DNA of 64,000 nucleotides from Castanea sativa (GCF_040712315.1 NC_134013.1:5181001-5245000); one strand, 5' to 3'. Positions 12,884 to 24,269 are shown, counted from the first letter of the stretch. The notes: a model not told the origin generated them from the sequence alone. Made by a program: numbers and translations.

Positions 12884-13913
12884 TGTTGGGGACATATTTT
12901 TATGTATTTAGCATATCCTTTGACAAAACGCACTTTACTTGTTTTTGGGTATATCTAAGTAGGGTCAAGATGATCAGTACAAGTGGTTAAATTGAAGACA
13001 TGCAGATTACTTAAGAGCTGCTCAAGAAAAGTGCAAACTATAGGTCTCGATACCTCCTCGACAGAAGCTCAATCTGTCGAGATTCATTAAAGCTCGATCG
13101 ATCGAGCTTACGAAATTCAGATTATAACAAGCAACGTTTTTACTCTAAAAGGCTATTTGTTTATAGTTTTTTATAATTCTTATTGGACTAGGAAAGCCCA
13201 AAGTTTGTGTAAACCTATTTGGAATAGGAGAGCCCATTAAGCTCCTATTTAAAGGAGGTGGAAAAAGAAAAACTTAACCCTAGAGAGCTTCATGAGGTTT
13301 TCTTTTTGAAACCCTAGCCTCCTTCTACAGAAAAAAGAGCTCTTGCTGCGTTTCTTGTACGCCTTTGGGTTTTGTAACCAAGCAAAGTCTCTTGCACCAA
13401 CATTGAAGATCTTATTGGTGTTTCTATGTGAAGCTGTTGCAAATCAACTACAACAATCAAAGGGTTGTTGTGGAGTTAGTCACGTACTAGGATTCGTGCA
13501 AAGGAATAAATAGTGTACTGTGATCCGCGCAATTGGTTAGTCATGTACTGAGAGCCGTACATTGAAAATGAGAGATTGTCACTACAAAACAAATCCAATT
13601 AGGTATTGGGGTAAGGGTTCAACTGTAGGTTGGTATAAGGTACTGAGATTCCTTTACTTGTAATCGCTTGTTGTGATAATAATGGATTCTCGGGAGTGGT
13701 GACCTTAAAATCACCCAGTGGGGTTTTTTTTGCCTTGGACGTTTTCCCTATTCGTAAACAAATCACCGTGTCAATTTATTTTCCGCTGCACTTTAGTTTA
13801 TTGGTGATTTGTTTGTGCTACCACGCGTTTGCGTGTTAATTTGATTAATTAATAAACTTGACTAATTAATCAATTAATCCATCACTAGGGGTCAATACAT
13901 TTTTGGCCTATCA
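12884..13913 (+). repeat. 5' LTR of element A
   Basis: It runs from TGTTGGGGACAT to TTTTTGGCCTATCA, 1030 bases. It holds TCGA-rich words around 13045-13108, a probable promoter region before the sharp change near 13260 (CTATTTAAAGGAGG at about 13245 is a TATA-like site), and three diverged copies of a CGTACTgGGAtyCGYGCA motif at 13478-13561. It differs from the 3' LTR by scattered substitutions and a small indel near 13710. Confidence 0.9.
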
Positions 13914-13915
13914 AG

Positions 13916-13927
13916 TGGTATCAGAGC
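13916..13927 (+). other. primer binding site of element A (initiator Met tRNA)
   Basis: TGGTATCAGAGC, two bases after the 5' LTR, is complementary to the 3' end of plant initiator-Met tRNA, the usual minus-strand primer of Ty1/copia-class elements. Confidence 0.93.
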
Positions 13928-13954
13928 AGGCACACTCTGATTAGGGGTTAATCT

Positions 13955-14863
13955 TTGCTATGTGATCCATTGACCCCTGTTGTCATGGAAACTCTTGATT
14001 GTTTTGATTTGCATGATCTTGTGTTGAATGATGATGATGATATTCAAGATGCTTATTGCAAGCTTTATAATTTTTGTATGAAATCTCTTGAATGTTCTAC
14101 AAAATTAAAAGCTAAATTTAAAATGGTCAAGCTTGAAAAAGATGATTTGATTGCAAAATTGGATGAAGCCAATAATTTGAATTAGAATTTTAAAAATCAA
14201 ATTTCATCTCAGGTGGACAAAATTAAGAGTTTGGAAGAGCAACTAGTTGAATTTAAAACTGAAGTTGAAAAATTAACTAGTACCAAACTTGTTATTAAGC
14301 CTAACTCAAAAGAAAAAGATTTTTATATTCCCCCATTTTAAAGGAATAATGAAGAGTTGAAGGCTAATATTGCTAGGATAGACAAAGGTTAACAATCTGA
14401 TGTTAACGCTGAAGTTTCTAAACCTATGTCTAAAACTCCTCCTAGGTTGAATAAAAATTCTAAATTTGTCCCCACTTGTCATCATTGTCATATTGTTGGT
14501 CATATTAGGCCAAATTGTCCTAAGTTGAGGTCTCTATCAACCTTTAAGGTTAAACCTCCTTCTAGGGTGCCGAGTAGTCCTAAAACTGCTCATGTTTGTC
14601 ACCATTGTGGTGTTTCGAGTCACACTCGACCTAATTGTTTCAAGTTGTTTCCTCATAAGCGAGTGTCCAATAGATCTCATCCTTTGTCTAAAGGATCTAT
14701 ATCTATTTTTGGTGAGTTATTAAAAGTTTTGAGCTTTTTAACTCAATTTCAGGGGAATTCTAATTCCTCTATGTCCTTTAGTAGTCATACTAGGACATGT
14801 GCCTTTTCATCTTCACGGCCAAAGACTCGTGCTGTGTGGGTGATAAAGGATCCTAAGACTTAA
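13955..14863 (+). pseudogene. gag remnant of element A with two CCHC knuckles
   Basis: One reading frame of 303 codons is broken by three in-frame stops (near 14183, 14338 and 14389). The usual UBN2-type N-terminal gag domain, present in elements B, C and E, is deleted: the short leader runs directly into the region DDIQDAYCKLY and a coiled coil. Two zinc knuckles follow, CHHCHIVGHIRPNC and CHHCGVSSHTRPNC, then a conserved tail (FGELLKVLSFLTQFQ). Gag normally builds the virus-like particle and binds RNA; this copy lacks the capsid-forming part. Confidence 0.85.
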
Positions 14864-15378
14864 TTGTCTTTTTATTTTTCCTATGCTTTAATTCTTTCTA
14901 TCTAAAGTAGGACTCTCTTTTCTTGATTTCTTATCTTCTTTTGAAATCATGCCTTCATGCATCTGCACCTTTCTATCATGCATTCATGCATATGCATCTT
15001 CCTTTCATGCTTTCATGTTGTCTCTCTGTTTTTTTTTGGTTGTTTAGTTTTTATCTTATATTGTTTTCAAAATAAAATAAAAAATGAAAAATCAGAAAAA
15101 TACAAAAATAGGGTGTGTATGTGTACATTTGTTCTTGTGAATCTTAAAATGGCCATTGAAACAGAGTTTTCTAAACTTTGTATCTCTTGTAGCTTAGATG
15201 AGCATTCTTATGCACAAACTAAGCAAGTGAGCTTTGTGGCTCTTTGTTTGTGATGAGTAAGGTTAAATGATTTTTTGTACTTAACACTCGTATCACTTTT
15301 TTTGACAGGAAGGACTAGAAAATCCTAAGAGAAATGCATAAATAACCATCTCACCACTGTTACCCGCCAATCATGAAA

Positions 15379-15418
15379 TGACATCTGTATGCTTCGGCAT
15401 AGCAAAAGTGCAATGTCA
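15379..15418 (+). other. conserved 40-nt hairpin with UUCG loop (element A)
   Basis: The outer arms TGACAT and ATGTCA enclose an inner stem TATGC-TTCG-GCATA, a C(UUCG)G tetraloop in RNA, and a bulge GCAAAAGTGCA. The identical 40 bases occur on the minus strand of element B (21912-21951), and variants lie at 21871-21910 and in D (56126-56165). It may be an RNA structure kept for packaging, dimerisation or priming; that use is inference. Confidence 0.7.
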
Positions 15419-16880
15419 GAAGCTTAACATAATTGGGTATTTCTTTTCTCTCCTTTGTATACCCAAGCATGGTTTGCTTAATAACAAGAAAATATGCAAA
15501 GAAAATAAAAGCAATAAGAACAAAATGCTTTAAATATGATTGCAAGTGTGTTTTCCAAGAGATGTGGGAGTTATAGGATGTACCTCAAAGGTGATAGTCC
15601 CCATCAAATAGTTATGATTGTGTGTGAGTTAAAGTGATTTTCTCATATCTCAAATCGTCATAACATTGAAACACTTATGTAATCTTGCAATGTTTTTCAC
15701 ACATAACACGCAATATTCTTTGCTACTCTTGATACATGTGTAGGTACAATGTGATTTGGCCATCACAAGGTTTACATGTGTTGATGTATGCTCACTAAAC
15801 TGTCTTAACTTGTTTTTGAAATATAAAATTGGTTAGACTTGTTTAGTGTGTGTGTGTGTGTGTTTTTGGGAGCTATATGCTTAACTCTTTGATGTTTTTG
15901 AGAGGTTAAAGTGTTGGTTAGATCATTGGCTGTGTTGCATGTTTGATTGTATTCATATCTGTGTTTTTCCCTTCTTGAAAAACTGTTTTTAAGCCTTCTC
16001 GATACCTTCTCGACACCTCTCGATACCTGGCTTATCTGTCGAGCTCATCTGTTGTATCTTATCGCAATCTCGACGCCTCTCAATAGCTAGGTGGATCGAT
16101 CGAGATATCTCATGTCTCCTCGATAGCTTCTCGATAGTTGTTCGATCCATCGAGATATGCTCGATAGCTTCTCGACACCTCTCGATCGATCAAGATACCC
16201 TTGCATGCATTTCATTTTTCTTTGTTTTGCATTTTTTTCCTTTGTGTCCATAGCATCTTGTTTTTCTTTTTCTTGCAGGTCTATGGTTCTTTGTTCTCCT
16301 CGTTCCGTCTATATCTATTTTCTGTCTATCTCCGGTCAAGTCTTTTGGCTTTTTATGCCCTTTGACAATCGTGTCAAAAAGGAGGAGAAATTTGAGAATT
16401 GAATCTCATTCCTCAGGGGGAGTAATAGACTTAGGGGGAGAACTTCATGTTAAAGGGAAGAAAGTTTTTGTTGTGACTAACTTAGGGGGAGAGTTAGTGT
16501 GATACACATTGATATTGATATATTTTTGTGTTGTGTATCGTTTGGTTTTGTAACCATTTTTACATACATGATGCTTATCAAGTGGTATATGTGATGATGT
16601 ATGTGTTTCACTCTTTATCTCACATGTGTTGTTTCTTTTCTCTCTTTATACACATGTTTCTTATTTATTTAACTTGTCATTGTTTTCCACATGGTACCTT
16701 GATGTGTTTGTTTAGTGCCTTTCAAGAAAGACAAGTTAAAGCCAAGTCAAGATTCCGAACCTTCTTCTTGCACAACTTCCAAGGTTCAGATCTTTTAGAC
16801 TAGGCTTATTTATTCTGTAATCTTGAGTAGTATGTATTCTAGGACATTCAATGTACTCTTGTGGTTTTGTCACAGATTGC

Positions 16881-16893
16881 TAAAGGGGGAGAT
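16881..16893 (+). other. polypurine tract of element A
   Basis: TAAAGGGGGAGAT abuts the 3' LTR start TGTTGGGG, the position and composition expected of the plus-strand primer. Confidence 0.9.
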
Positions 16894-17916
16894 TGTTGGG
16901 GACATATTTTTATGTAATTGGCATATCTTTTGACAAAACGCACTTTACTTGTTTTTGGGTATATCTAAGTAAGGTCAAGATGATCAATACAAGTGGTTAA
17001 ATTGAAGACATGTAGATTACTTAAGAACTACTCAAGAAAAGTACAAACTGCAGGTCTCAATACCTCATTGACGGAAGCTTGATTTGTCGAGATTCATTAA
17101 AGCTCGATAGATGTCTCGATCGATCGAGCTTACGAAATTCAGATTATAGCCAGCAACGTTTTTACTCTAAAAGGCTATTTGTTTATGGGTTTGTATAATT
17201 CTTATTGGACTAGGAAAGCCCAAAGTTTGTGTAAACTTATTTGGAATAGGAGAGCCCATTAAGCTCCTATTTAAAGGAGGTGGAAAAAGAAACACCTAAC
17301 CCTAGAAAGCTTCATAAGGCTTTCTTTTCGAAACCCTAGTCTCCTCCTACATAAGAAAGAGTTCTTGCTGCGTTTCTTGTACGCCTTTGGGTTTTGTAAC
17401 CAAGCAAAGTCTCTTGCACCAACATTGAAGATCTTATTGGTGTTTCTATGTGAAGCTGCTGCAAATCAACTGCAACAATCAAAGGGTTGCTGTGGAGTTA
17501 GTCACGTACTAGGATTCGTGCAAAGGAATAAGTCGCGTACTGGGATCCACGCAATTGGTTAGTCACGTACTGTGAGTCGTGCATTGAAAAGGAGGGATTG
17601 TCACTACAGAACAAGTACAATTGGGTATTGAGGTAAGGGTTCAACTGTAGGTTGGTATAAGGTACTAGGATTCCTTTACTTGTAACCGCTTGTTGTGATA
17701 ATAGTGGATTCTCGGGAGTGGTGACCTTAAAATGCCTTGGAGGTTTTCTCTATTCGTAAACAAATCACCGTATCAATTTATTTTCCGCTGCACTTTAGTT
17801 TATTGGTGATTTGTTTGTGCTACCACGCGTTTGCATGTTAATTTGATTAATTAATAAACTTGGCTAATTAATCAATTAATCCATCACTAGGGGGTCAATA
17901 CGTTTTTGACCTATCA
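16894..17916 (+). repeat. 3' LTR of element A
   Basis: This is 1023 bases, the counterpart of 12884-13913, ending GACCTATCA before the target duplicate CTCAT. It carries the same triple CGTACT motif at 17499-17582 and the TCGA-rich words at 17055-17130. Confidence 0.92.
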
Positions 17917-17921
17917 CTCAT

Positions 17922-18472
17922 TAAGATTAAGTCCGAAAATCAAAGGCATGTGACTTCAAGATCAAGACAAAGTGATCAAAAACTATAAACATCTTCCCCA
18001 CACAACATGCACTACAAAGCTCAAACTAGTAAAGTGCAATAAAATAACCTCATCCAAGCTAAACAAGGTACATAATCATGTTATGTAAAGATAAATTAAC
18101 CAACCTTGATTTCAAATCCAAAAAAAATACAAAACACATTTTGCTTCCCTTTTGCTCTTTTTTTTTGTTTTTTTTTTTATTTGAAAAGAAATAACAAAAA
18201 CAACCTAGAATGAAATGATGAATGTTATGCAATGAAAATCCTAGAAAGACAAAGAAAAAAAAAACAACAAAGGAGAATGATCACAAAGAGAAGAGCGATG
18301 AAGCACAAGGATCATGTCAGAAAGACTCAATTAGATCGAGCCTTTTGCATCCAAAGCTTTTTAGATGCAACTCTAGCATTGGAGTTATTATTTAATTAGA
18401 ATTCTGAGCAACTCTAGGATTGGAATAAAGGTTTAAAGCCTTTACCAACTCACCAATAAGTACTATAGGATC
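17922..18472 (-). other. element E non-coding stretch after gag
   Basis: It holds no gene. There are T-rich runs at about 18160-18180 and the ATG-rich sequence that follows gag in this family. It is the continuation of element E interrupted by element A. Confidence 0.6.
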
Positions 18473-19362
18473 TTATGCTTGTGGCACAAGTACTTTTGGT
18501 TTATTTGCTCGCTTAACAGCTTGCAACTTGAAACAGTTTGGACGAATGTGCCCAGACTTTCCACAAAAATGACAAACCCATGCAGGTCTATCAAGCAACT
18601 TGCCCTTAGGAGGATTAGAAGTCTTAGGTTTAGACTCTTGAAGATCAACCCTAATCTTCCTAGGAGGTGTAACTTCTACAGGTTTGACAACCTCACTCAC
18701 AGGGGGCTCATAAGAAATAACAAAGTTTGTAGAATGTGTTTCAGGAACAGAGATGCTTTCCACAAAACCTAAGCCAGTTTTATCTGAAGGAGACTTTCGA
18801 ACACTCAGCATATGATCAAGTTTGGAACTAGCAGACCTATTAGTTTGTTCTCTAGCAACAGATAATTCATGTTCCAAATTCTTAACTTTATCAAGCAAAA
18901 GCATGTTCTCAGTCTTCACATTATTCAACAATTCATTAGTATCAAACAGTTTCACAAGAAAAATTTTCTTATCAAGTTCAAGAGAATTAATTTTCTTTAA
19001 GCCTAGATCAACACTCATAGCATCCTTTGCAGTAACTTTGCAAAGCTTATTAAAGGCTTCTTGTAAATATGCATCCTCAGAGAGTTCCCCATCAGAAGGG
19101 TTCTCTTCAACGGTAACACTTTCATCAACTACAGCAGTAGTAGTGAAAGCAATGAAGTTTCCATCCTCATCACTACCAAACCCATTGTTAGAAACTTCAT
19201 CATCACTAAAGGTTACAACCATAGCCTTACCCTTAGACCTCAAGAATGTTGGACATTCAGATTTCACATAACCATACCCTTGACAACAAAAACATTGTTG
19301 ACCTATAGAATTTTTAGAAGGTTGACCTACTTCCTCTTTAGGTTTCTCATTATTGTTCTCCA
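18473..19362 (-). pseudogene. element E gag, C-terminal part
   Basis: About 296 codons are open on the minus strand and end at 18473. The first zinc knuckle reads CFCCQGYGYVKSEC, with Y where the knuckle needs H. An acidic linker and a leucine-rich coiled coil follow (NVKTENMLLLDKVKNLEHEL), then a second, intact knuckle CHFCGKSGHIRPNC. The frame originally continued from 25286; element B now splits it: the upstream half ends RRNEPTKV and this half resumes ENNNEKPKEE. The apparent start at 19363 is formed by the element B boundary, not an original start. Confidence 0.85.
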
Positions 19363-20357
19363 TGTTGGGAAATTTAGACCCCGGTTGATAGAATTAACAG
19401 GTTTTAAATTCAAGTTGTTAATTAGATTTATTATGCATAAAACTTGTTAAAACAAACAAACATCAATATCATGTCAAAACTAAGTGCAGCGGAAAAATAA
19501 ATAAGACAAGATATGATGACCTAGGAAAACCAATGAAACCAACCAGTTTCACAGTAAAAAACCTAGGGGGAAACTTTCCCAAAAAGCAATCCATTATAGT
19601 GAAGAGAAGTTTCAGATCTAGTATAAAACCTTTGTCCCTAGACTCTACAATCCCCGTAGATGAACTCACAGCAGAAACCTTCTACCGCTTCAGAATCTCT
19701 GAACTCTTCAATATATAAACGCCACCCTTTGATGCACAAATCCTAGTACGTGACTAACCAATTGTGCGGATCCCAGTACGCGACTTCAATCACCAACTAA
19801 GAAGAAGATGTTGGTTTCAAAGTTCTTCACTTCATCAACAATGAAGATCAAGAAGCACTTGGTTACAAAACCCTAAGGCGCAAAGAAGCAGTAGCTTCTT
19901 TCAGAGAGAATAAGGCTTCGGTCACCTTTTTCATATGTTCTCCTTTTTTTATTCTCTTATGTGACGGCCTCTAAAATACGCCTTATATATGCCTAGGGTT
20001 GTGAGAAAAGAAACCCTACACAAATACAAAAGCATGGCCCAAAAATCAGATCTGAAAATTCTGATTTCCATAACCTCGATAGATAGCAGGTGTCGAGCCT
20101 TATTAAACCTTGATAGATAGCTACCTGTCGAGCAGCTGTCGAGTAGCTGTCTGCAGGTATCTAGCAGGTGTCCAGCAGGTGTCCAGCTTTAGTAAACACC
20201 TTTTCTTCTCTTGCTTCTTGGTTCAATCTTCATGGCTTTAATACTAAACTTGAACAACATGTTTTTTGAGTATTAAACACATCCTAGATCTACTCAAATA
20301 CAAGTAAAGTGCGTTTTGTTAAAGGATTAGCCAACTACATAAAATATATCCTTAACA
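19363..20357 (-). repeat. 3' LTR of element B
   Basis: This 995-base LTR pairs with 24284-25291. TCGA-rich words lie at 20072-20165 and two CGTACTGGGATCC-type motifs at 19745-19785. Confidence 0.88.
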
Positions 20358-22421
20358 ATCTCCCCCTTTGGCAATTCGTGACAAAACCACAACAAACAAA
20401 TGAACATATGAGAGAAGTCATAAATCACTCAATTCATATTCACTTGTTGAATAAAATAAAATCTACCATAACACAAACTCTTGAAAAACTTTGCAAGAAG
20501 AGAGTTTATGGCAAGTAGACTTTGACAACCTATATTTCTGAAACACTTTAAACAAAACTCATCAAGGCATCTTAGTGTGAAACAGAAATAATAGATTGCA
20601 TACAAATAAAGAAACATGTGTATAAAGAGAGAAAAGAAACAACACATGTAGAGATAGGTGAAGAAAACATACATCATCACATATACCACTTGATAAGCAT
20701 CATGTATGTAAACATGGTGACAAGACCTAGGTACAAGAACAAGAAGCTAAAAGTAGCTCCTACAACAGCAAGGAGGTAAACACTCCCCCTAACAAGATGA
20801 AACACAACTCCCCCTTACAAAGGAATGTATTTCTTCCCCTAACTTGTAGAATCTTAAAGAAAGAAACCACAAATTCTCCAATTTCTCCCCATTTTTGTCA
20901 CGATTGACAATGGGTACAAGAAGCTAGAAAGTTTCACTCAAGAAACATAAAGATGAACACGGATGATCAAGGGGGTACAAAGAATTCATAAAAAATGCTT
21001 GAATGTAATGAAACAAGATGCTATGGATGACAAGTTAAAAGAAACATGCAAAACATGAAAAAAAAAATGCATGCAGAGGATCTCGATTGATCGAGAGGTA
21101 TCGAGAAGCTATTGAGCATACCTTGATGGATCGAACAGCTATCGAGAAGCTATCGAGGAGACAGAAACTTTCTCGATCGATCCACCTAGCTATCGAGAGG
21201 TGTCGAGATTGTGATAAGATGCAACCGAGAACTCGACAGATAAGCCCGGTATCGAGAGCTATCGAGGAGGTGTCGAGCCAGCTTTTCAAAACAGTTTTTC
21301 AAAGAGGAGAAAAACACAGATATGAATGCAATCAAACATGCAACTCAGCCAATGAACCAACTAACATTTTAACCTCTCAAAACATCTCTCAAACAACAAA
21401 GAGTTAAGCATCTAAGATCCCAAAAACACACACACACACACACAACAAGTCTAACCAATTTTATATTTTAAAAACAAGTTAAGACAGTTTAGTGAGCATA
21501 CATCAACGCATGTAAACCTTGTGATGGCCAAATCACATTGTACTTGCATATGTATCAAAAGTAGCAAAGAATTTTGCGTGTTGTGTGTGAAAACATCACA
21601 AGAATACATAAGTGTCTATATGTTATGACGATTTGAGATTTGAGAAAATCACTTTAACTCACACACAATCATAACTGTTTGATGGGGACTATCACCTTTG
21701 AGGTACATCCTATAACTCCCATATCTCCTAGAAAACACGTTTGCAATCATATTTTAAAGCATTTTTTATCTTTTTGCTTTTATTTTCTTTGCATATTTTC
21801 TTTTTATTAAGCAAATCATGCATGGGTATATAAAAGAGAGAAATGAAATACCCAATTATGTTAAGCCTTTTGATATTGCGCTTTTGCTATGCTGAAGCAT
21901 ACATATGTCATTGACATTGCACTTTTGCTATGCCGAAGCATACAGATGTCATATCATGATTGGTGGGTAACAGTGGTGAGATGGTTATTTATGTCTTTCT
22001 CTTAGGATTTTCTAGTCCTACCCCTCAAAAAGAGTGATACGAGTGTTAAGTTCAAGAGATCACTTAACCTTACTCATCACAAACAAAGAGCAACAAAGCT
22101 CACTTGTTTAGTTATGCATAGAGTTGCTCATCTAAGCTATAAGAGATACAAAGTTTAGAAAACTTTATTTCAAAAGCCATTTTAAGGTCACAAGAACCGA
22201 TGTACACAAACACACACTGTTTTTGTATTTTTCTGATTTTCCATTTTTTTTAAACAAAATAAAAACTAAACAACCAACCAAAAACAAACAAACAACATGA
22301 AAGCATGAAAGAAAGATGCATATGCATGAAAGCATGATTTCAAAAGCAGATAAGAAATCAAGCAAAGAGAGTCCTACTTTAGATAGAAATAATTAAAGCA
22401 GAGGACAAACAAAAAAGACAA
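20358..22421 (-). other. element B non-coding 3' internal region
   Basis: No supported gene. It mirrors the element A region. On the plus strand it holds: the polypurine tract and CTTTGGCAATTCGTGACAAA at 20358-20385; CCCCCT tracts at about 20787 and 20811; a near-palindrome TTTGTCACGATTGACAATGG at 20893; a TCGA-rich block at 21078-21275; a (CA)n run at 21428; two tandem hairpins at 21871-21951; and the AT-rich stretch next to gag. Confidence 0.75.
21871..21951 (-). other. tandem pair of the 40-nt UUCG-type hairpin (element B)
   Basis: Two adjacent 40-base copies, 21871-21910 and 21912-21951, lie on the minus strand. The second is identical to the element A hairpin, with the TATGC-TTCG-GCATA stem. 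The first has loop TTCA and one weakened outer pair. Elements A and D carry a single copy. Confidence 0.7.
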
Positions 22422-24215
22422 TTAAGTCTTAGGCTCCTTTCTCACGCACACAGCACAAGTTTTTGGCCGTGAAGATGAAAAGGCACGTGTCCTAGTATGT
22501 CTACTAAAGGACATAGAAGAATTAAGATTCTCTTGAAAATGAGTTAAAAAGCTCAAAGCTTTTAATAACTCTCCAAACAAATGTGTAGGTCCTTGAGAGG
22601 AAACCTGTGACCATTTGGACACTTGCTTTTGAGGATACAACTTAAAGCAATTAGAACGAATGTGTCCAGAAACACCACAATGGTGACAAACATGAGGTCT
22701 AACAAAGGATTTAGAATTAGTCAAAACAGTTTTGGATTTCATACCTTTATTACCTTTCTCGGATTGAGGCACAATGACAGTCCTTGATCCAGAAGCCGTG
22801 GAAGAGGAGGGGCCAGAGGAAAGAGCATATCCTAAGCCAGTCTTATCAAAACTAGGCTTTTGAGCACTCAAGACTTCTTCAAGCTTTGCACTAGACATCC
22901 TCTCTATTTGAGTTCTAGCTTGACTAAGCTTAACCTCAAGATTCTTGACCTTCTCATCTAATGAGGTGCTCTCTACAATGAGAGTCTCAACTAACCTTGT
23001 AGTCTCATCCAGTTTGACTAACATATCAGCCTTTTCAGTTTTTACCTCATTAAGCTATTTTCTACAAAGATGAGAAGTTTTTTCAGATTTTATGAATTCA
23101 GTGCATAGCTTATCATAGGCTTCCTGAAGGGTCAACTTCTTGGATACTTCATCATCAGAAGAATCATCACTATCATCAGCACTCTCCATAATCACCTTAT
23201 CGGTTGAGGCAGCAAAGGCCATAACGTGACTACATTCATCCACATACTCATCAGATGAGTCATTCTCAGTGTCACTCCAAGTCGCAACCAACCTTTTATC
23301 TTTTGACTTCTTGGCCTTTTCCCTTATAAGGTAGTTTGGGCATTCTATCCTCATATGACCAAAACCCTTGCATTCATGGCATTGGATGGGGGGCTTCTCA
23401 TTCTTACCCTTCCTAGAGGATTTAGATTTCCTAGGAGGTTTGCCCTTATCATTTTTACTAAACTGAAGAAGCTTGATAATCTCATCAGTTATGAAGGTTA
23501 GACCCTCATCCTTATCCTCATCATCATCTTCATCTTCATCTTCAGAGCTCTCAATCTCTTCCTCTATACCATTAAGAGCCAAATTTTTGCTCTTTCCACC
23601 TTTTCCCATTAAGCCTAATCCCATCTCATAGGTTTGAAGGTTCCCTACAAGCTTAGTCAAAGGAATTTGATCAATGTCCTTTGCTTTTTTAATGGCAGTG
23701 ATCTTGGCATGGAATCTTTTGGGTAAGGACCTAAGGATTTTCCTAACAATTTTGGATTCTGCTATAGACTCTCCAAGGTTGAAGGCAGAATTCACAATAT
23801 CCTTGAGTTTAGCATAAAACTCATCAAATGTCTCATCCTCCTCCATCCTTATTTCTTCAAAGCTACTAGTGAGTCTTTGAAGCTTCACAGTCTTTATAGC
23901 CATGGTACCTTCATAGGTGGTTTCAAGAATGGTCCATGCTTCCTTGGCAACTTCCGTGGATGATATTTTCTTGAATTCCTCATTGGTCACCCCACAAAAC
24001 AAAGCATTCAAGGCCCTACTGTTGAAATTTGCCGCTATGATTGTTGGATCATCCCAATCCACCGGCAATTCCTTTGGCTTAATCCAGCCAACTTCAACAG
24101 CTTGCCATACCTGTTCATCTAGAGCCTGCAAGAAAACTTTCATACGAACTTTCCAGTACTTATAATTAGTGCCATCAAATAAAGGAGGAATCAAAAGAGA
24201 TTGTCCACGATCCAT
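22422..24215 (-). pseudogene. element B gag, UBN2 plus two CCHC knuckles, one stop
   Basis: This is a single minus-strand frame of about 597 codons starting MDRGQSLLIPPLFDGTNYKY and broken only by a TAG at 23055. The N-terminal half is the UBN2/DUF4219-type copia gag (YWKVRMKVFL, TLETTYEG-like block, LRSLPKRFHAKITAIKKAKD). An acidic Glu/Asp run is followed by knuckle 1 (CHECKGFGHMRIEC), another acidic segment, a coiled coil and knuckle 2 (CHHCGVSGHIRSNC). The tail FGELLKALSFLTHFQ matches A, C and D. The stop fits a CAG-to-TAG change. This is the best-preserved gag of the gag-only family. Gag would assemble particles and bind element RNA. Confidence 0.88.
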
Positions 24216-24269
24216 GATAACGGGGGTTAAGGATCACACTCAGGAAATTAATCCAATCAGAGTGTACCC

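Larger units (their letters stand above)
14864..16893 (+). other. element A non-coding 3' internal region
   Basis: No supported gene. In order it holds: a stretch with ATGAAAAATCAGAAAAATAC shared with B and D; the 40-nt hairpin at 15379; a (TG)n run at about 15848; a dense TCGA-rich block at 15990-16200; a near-palindrome CTTTGACAATCGTGTCAAAA at 16360; three AGGGGGAG tracts at 16416-16490; and the terminal polypurine tract at 16881. The same order is seen, reversed, in element B. Confidence 0.75.
12884..17916 (+). mobile_element. gag-only LTR element A, complete ends, TSD CTCAT
   Basis: A 5033-bp element has both LTRs (12884-13913 and 16894-17916), an initiator-Met PBS, a polypurine tract and a perfect 5-bp target duplication CTCAT (12879-12883 and 17917-17921). 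The internal region is only about 3 kb: a broken gag remnant and about 2 kb of non-coding DNA with a hairpin, a TCGA-rich block and several GGGGGAG tracts. No enzyme domains exist, so mobilisation would have needed proteins from another element. It is inserted in the 3' part of element E in the opposite orientation. Confidence 0.93.

Noticed and set aside
13916..13927. tRNA-Met-like word and similar words at the other PBS sites
   Set aside because: Only 11-12 bases complementary to the tRNA 3' end are present; these are primer binding sites, not tRNA genes.
18479..19271. Plus-strand open frames opposite element E gag
   Set aside because: They are complements of the gag coding strand with low-complexity Ser/Leu content and no domain.
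19469..19718. Open frames on both strands in the LTR of B (also 24390-24639)
   Set aside because: They repeat only because the two LTRs are copies; no protein features.
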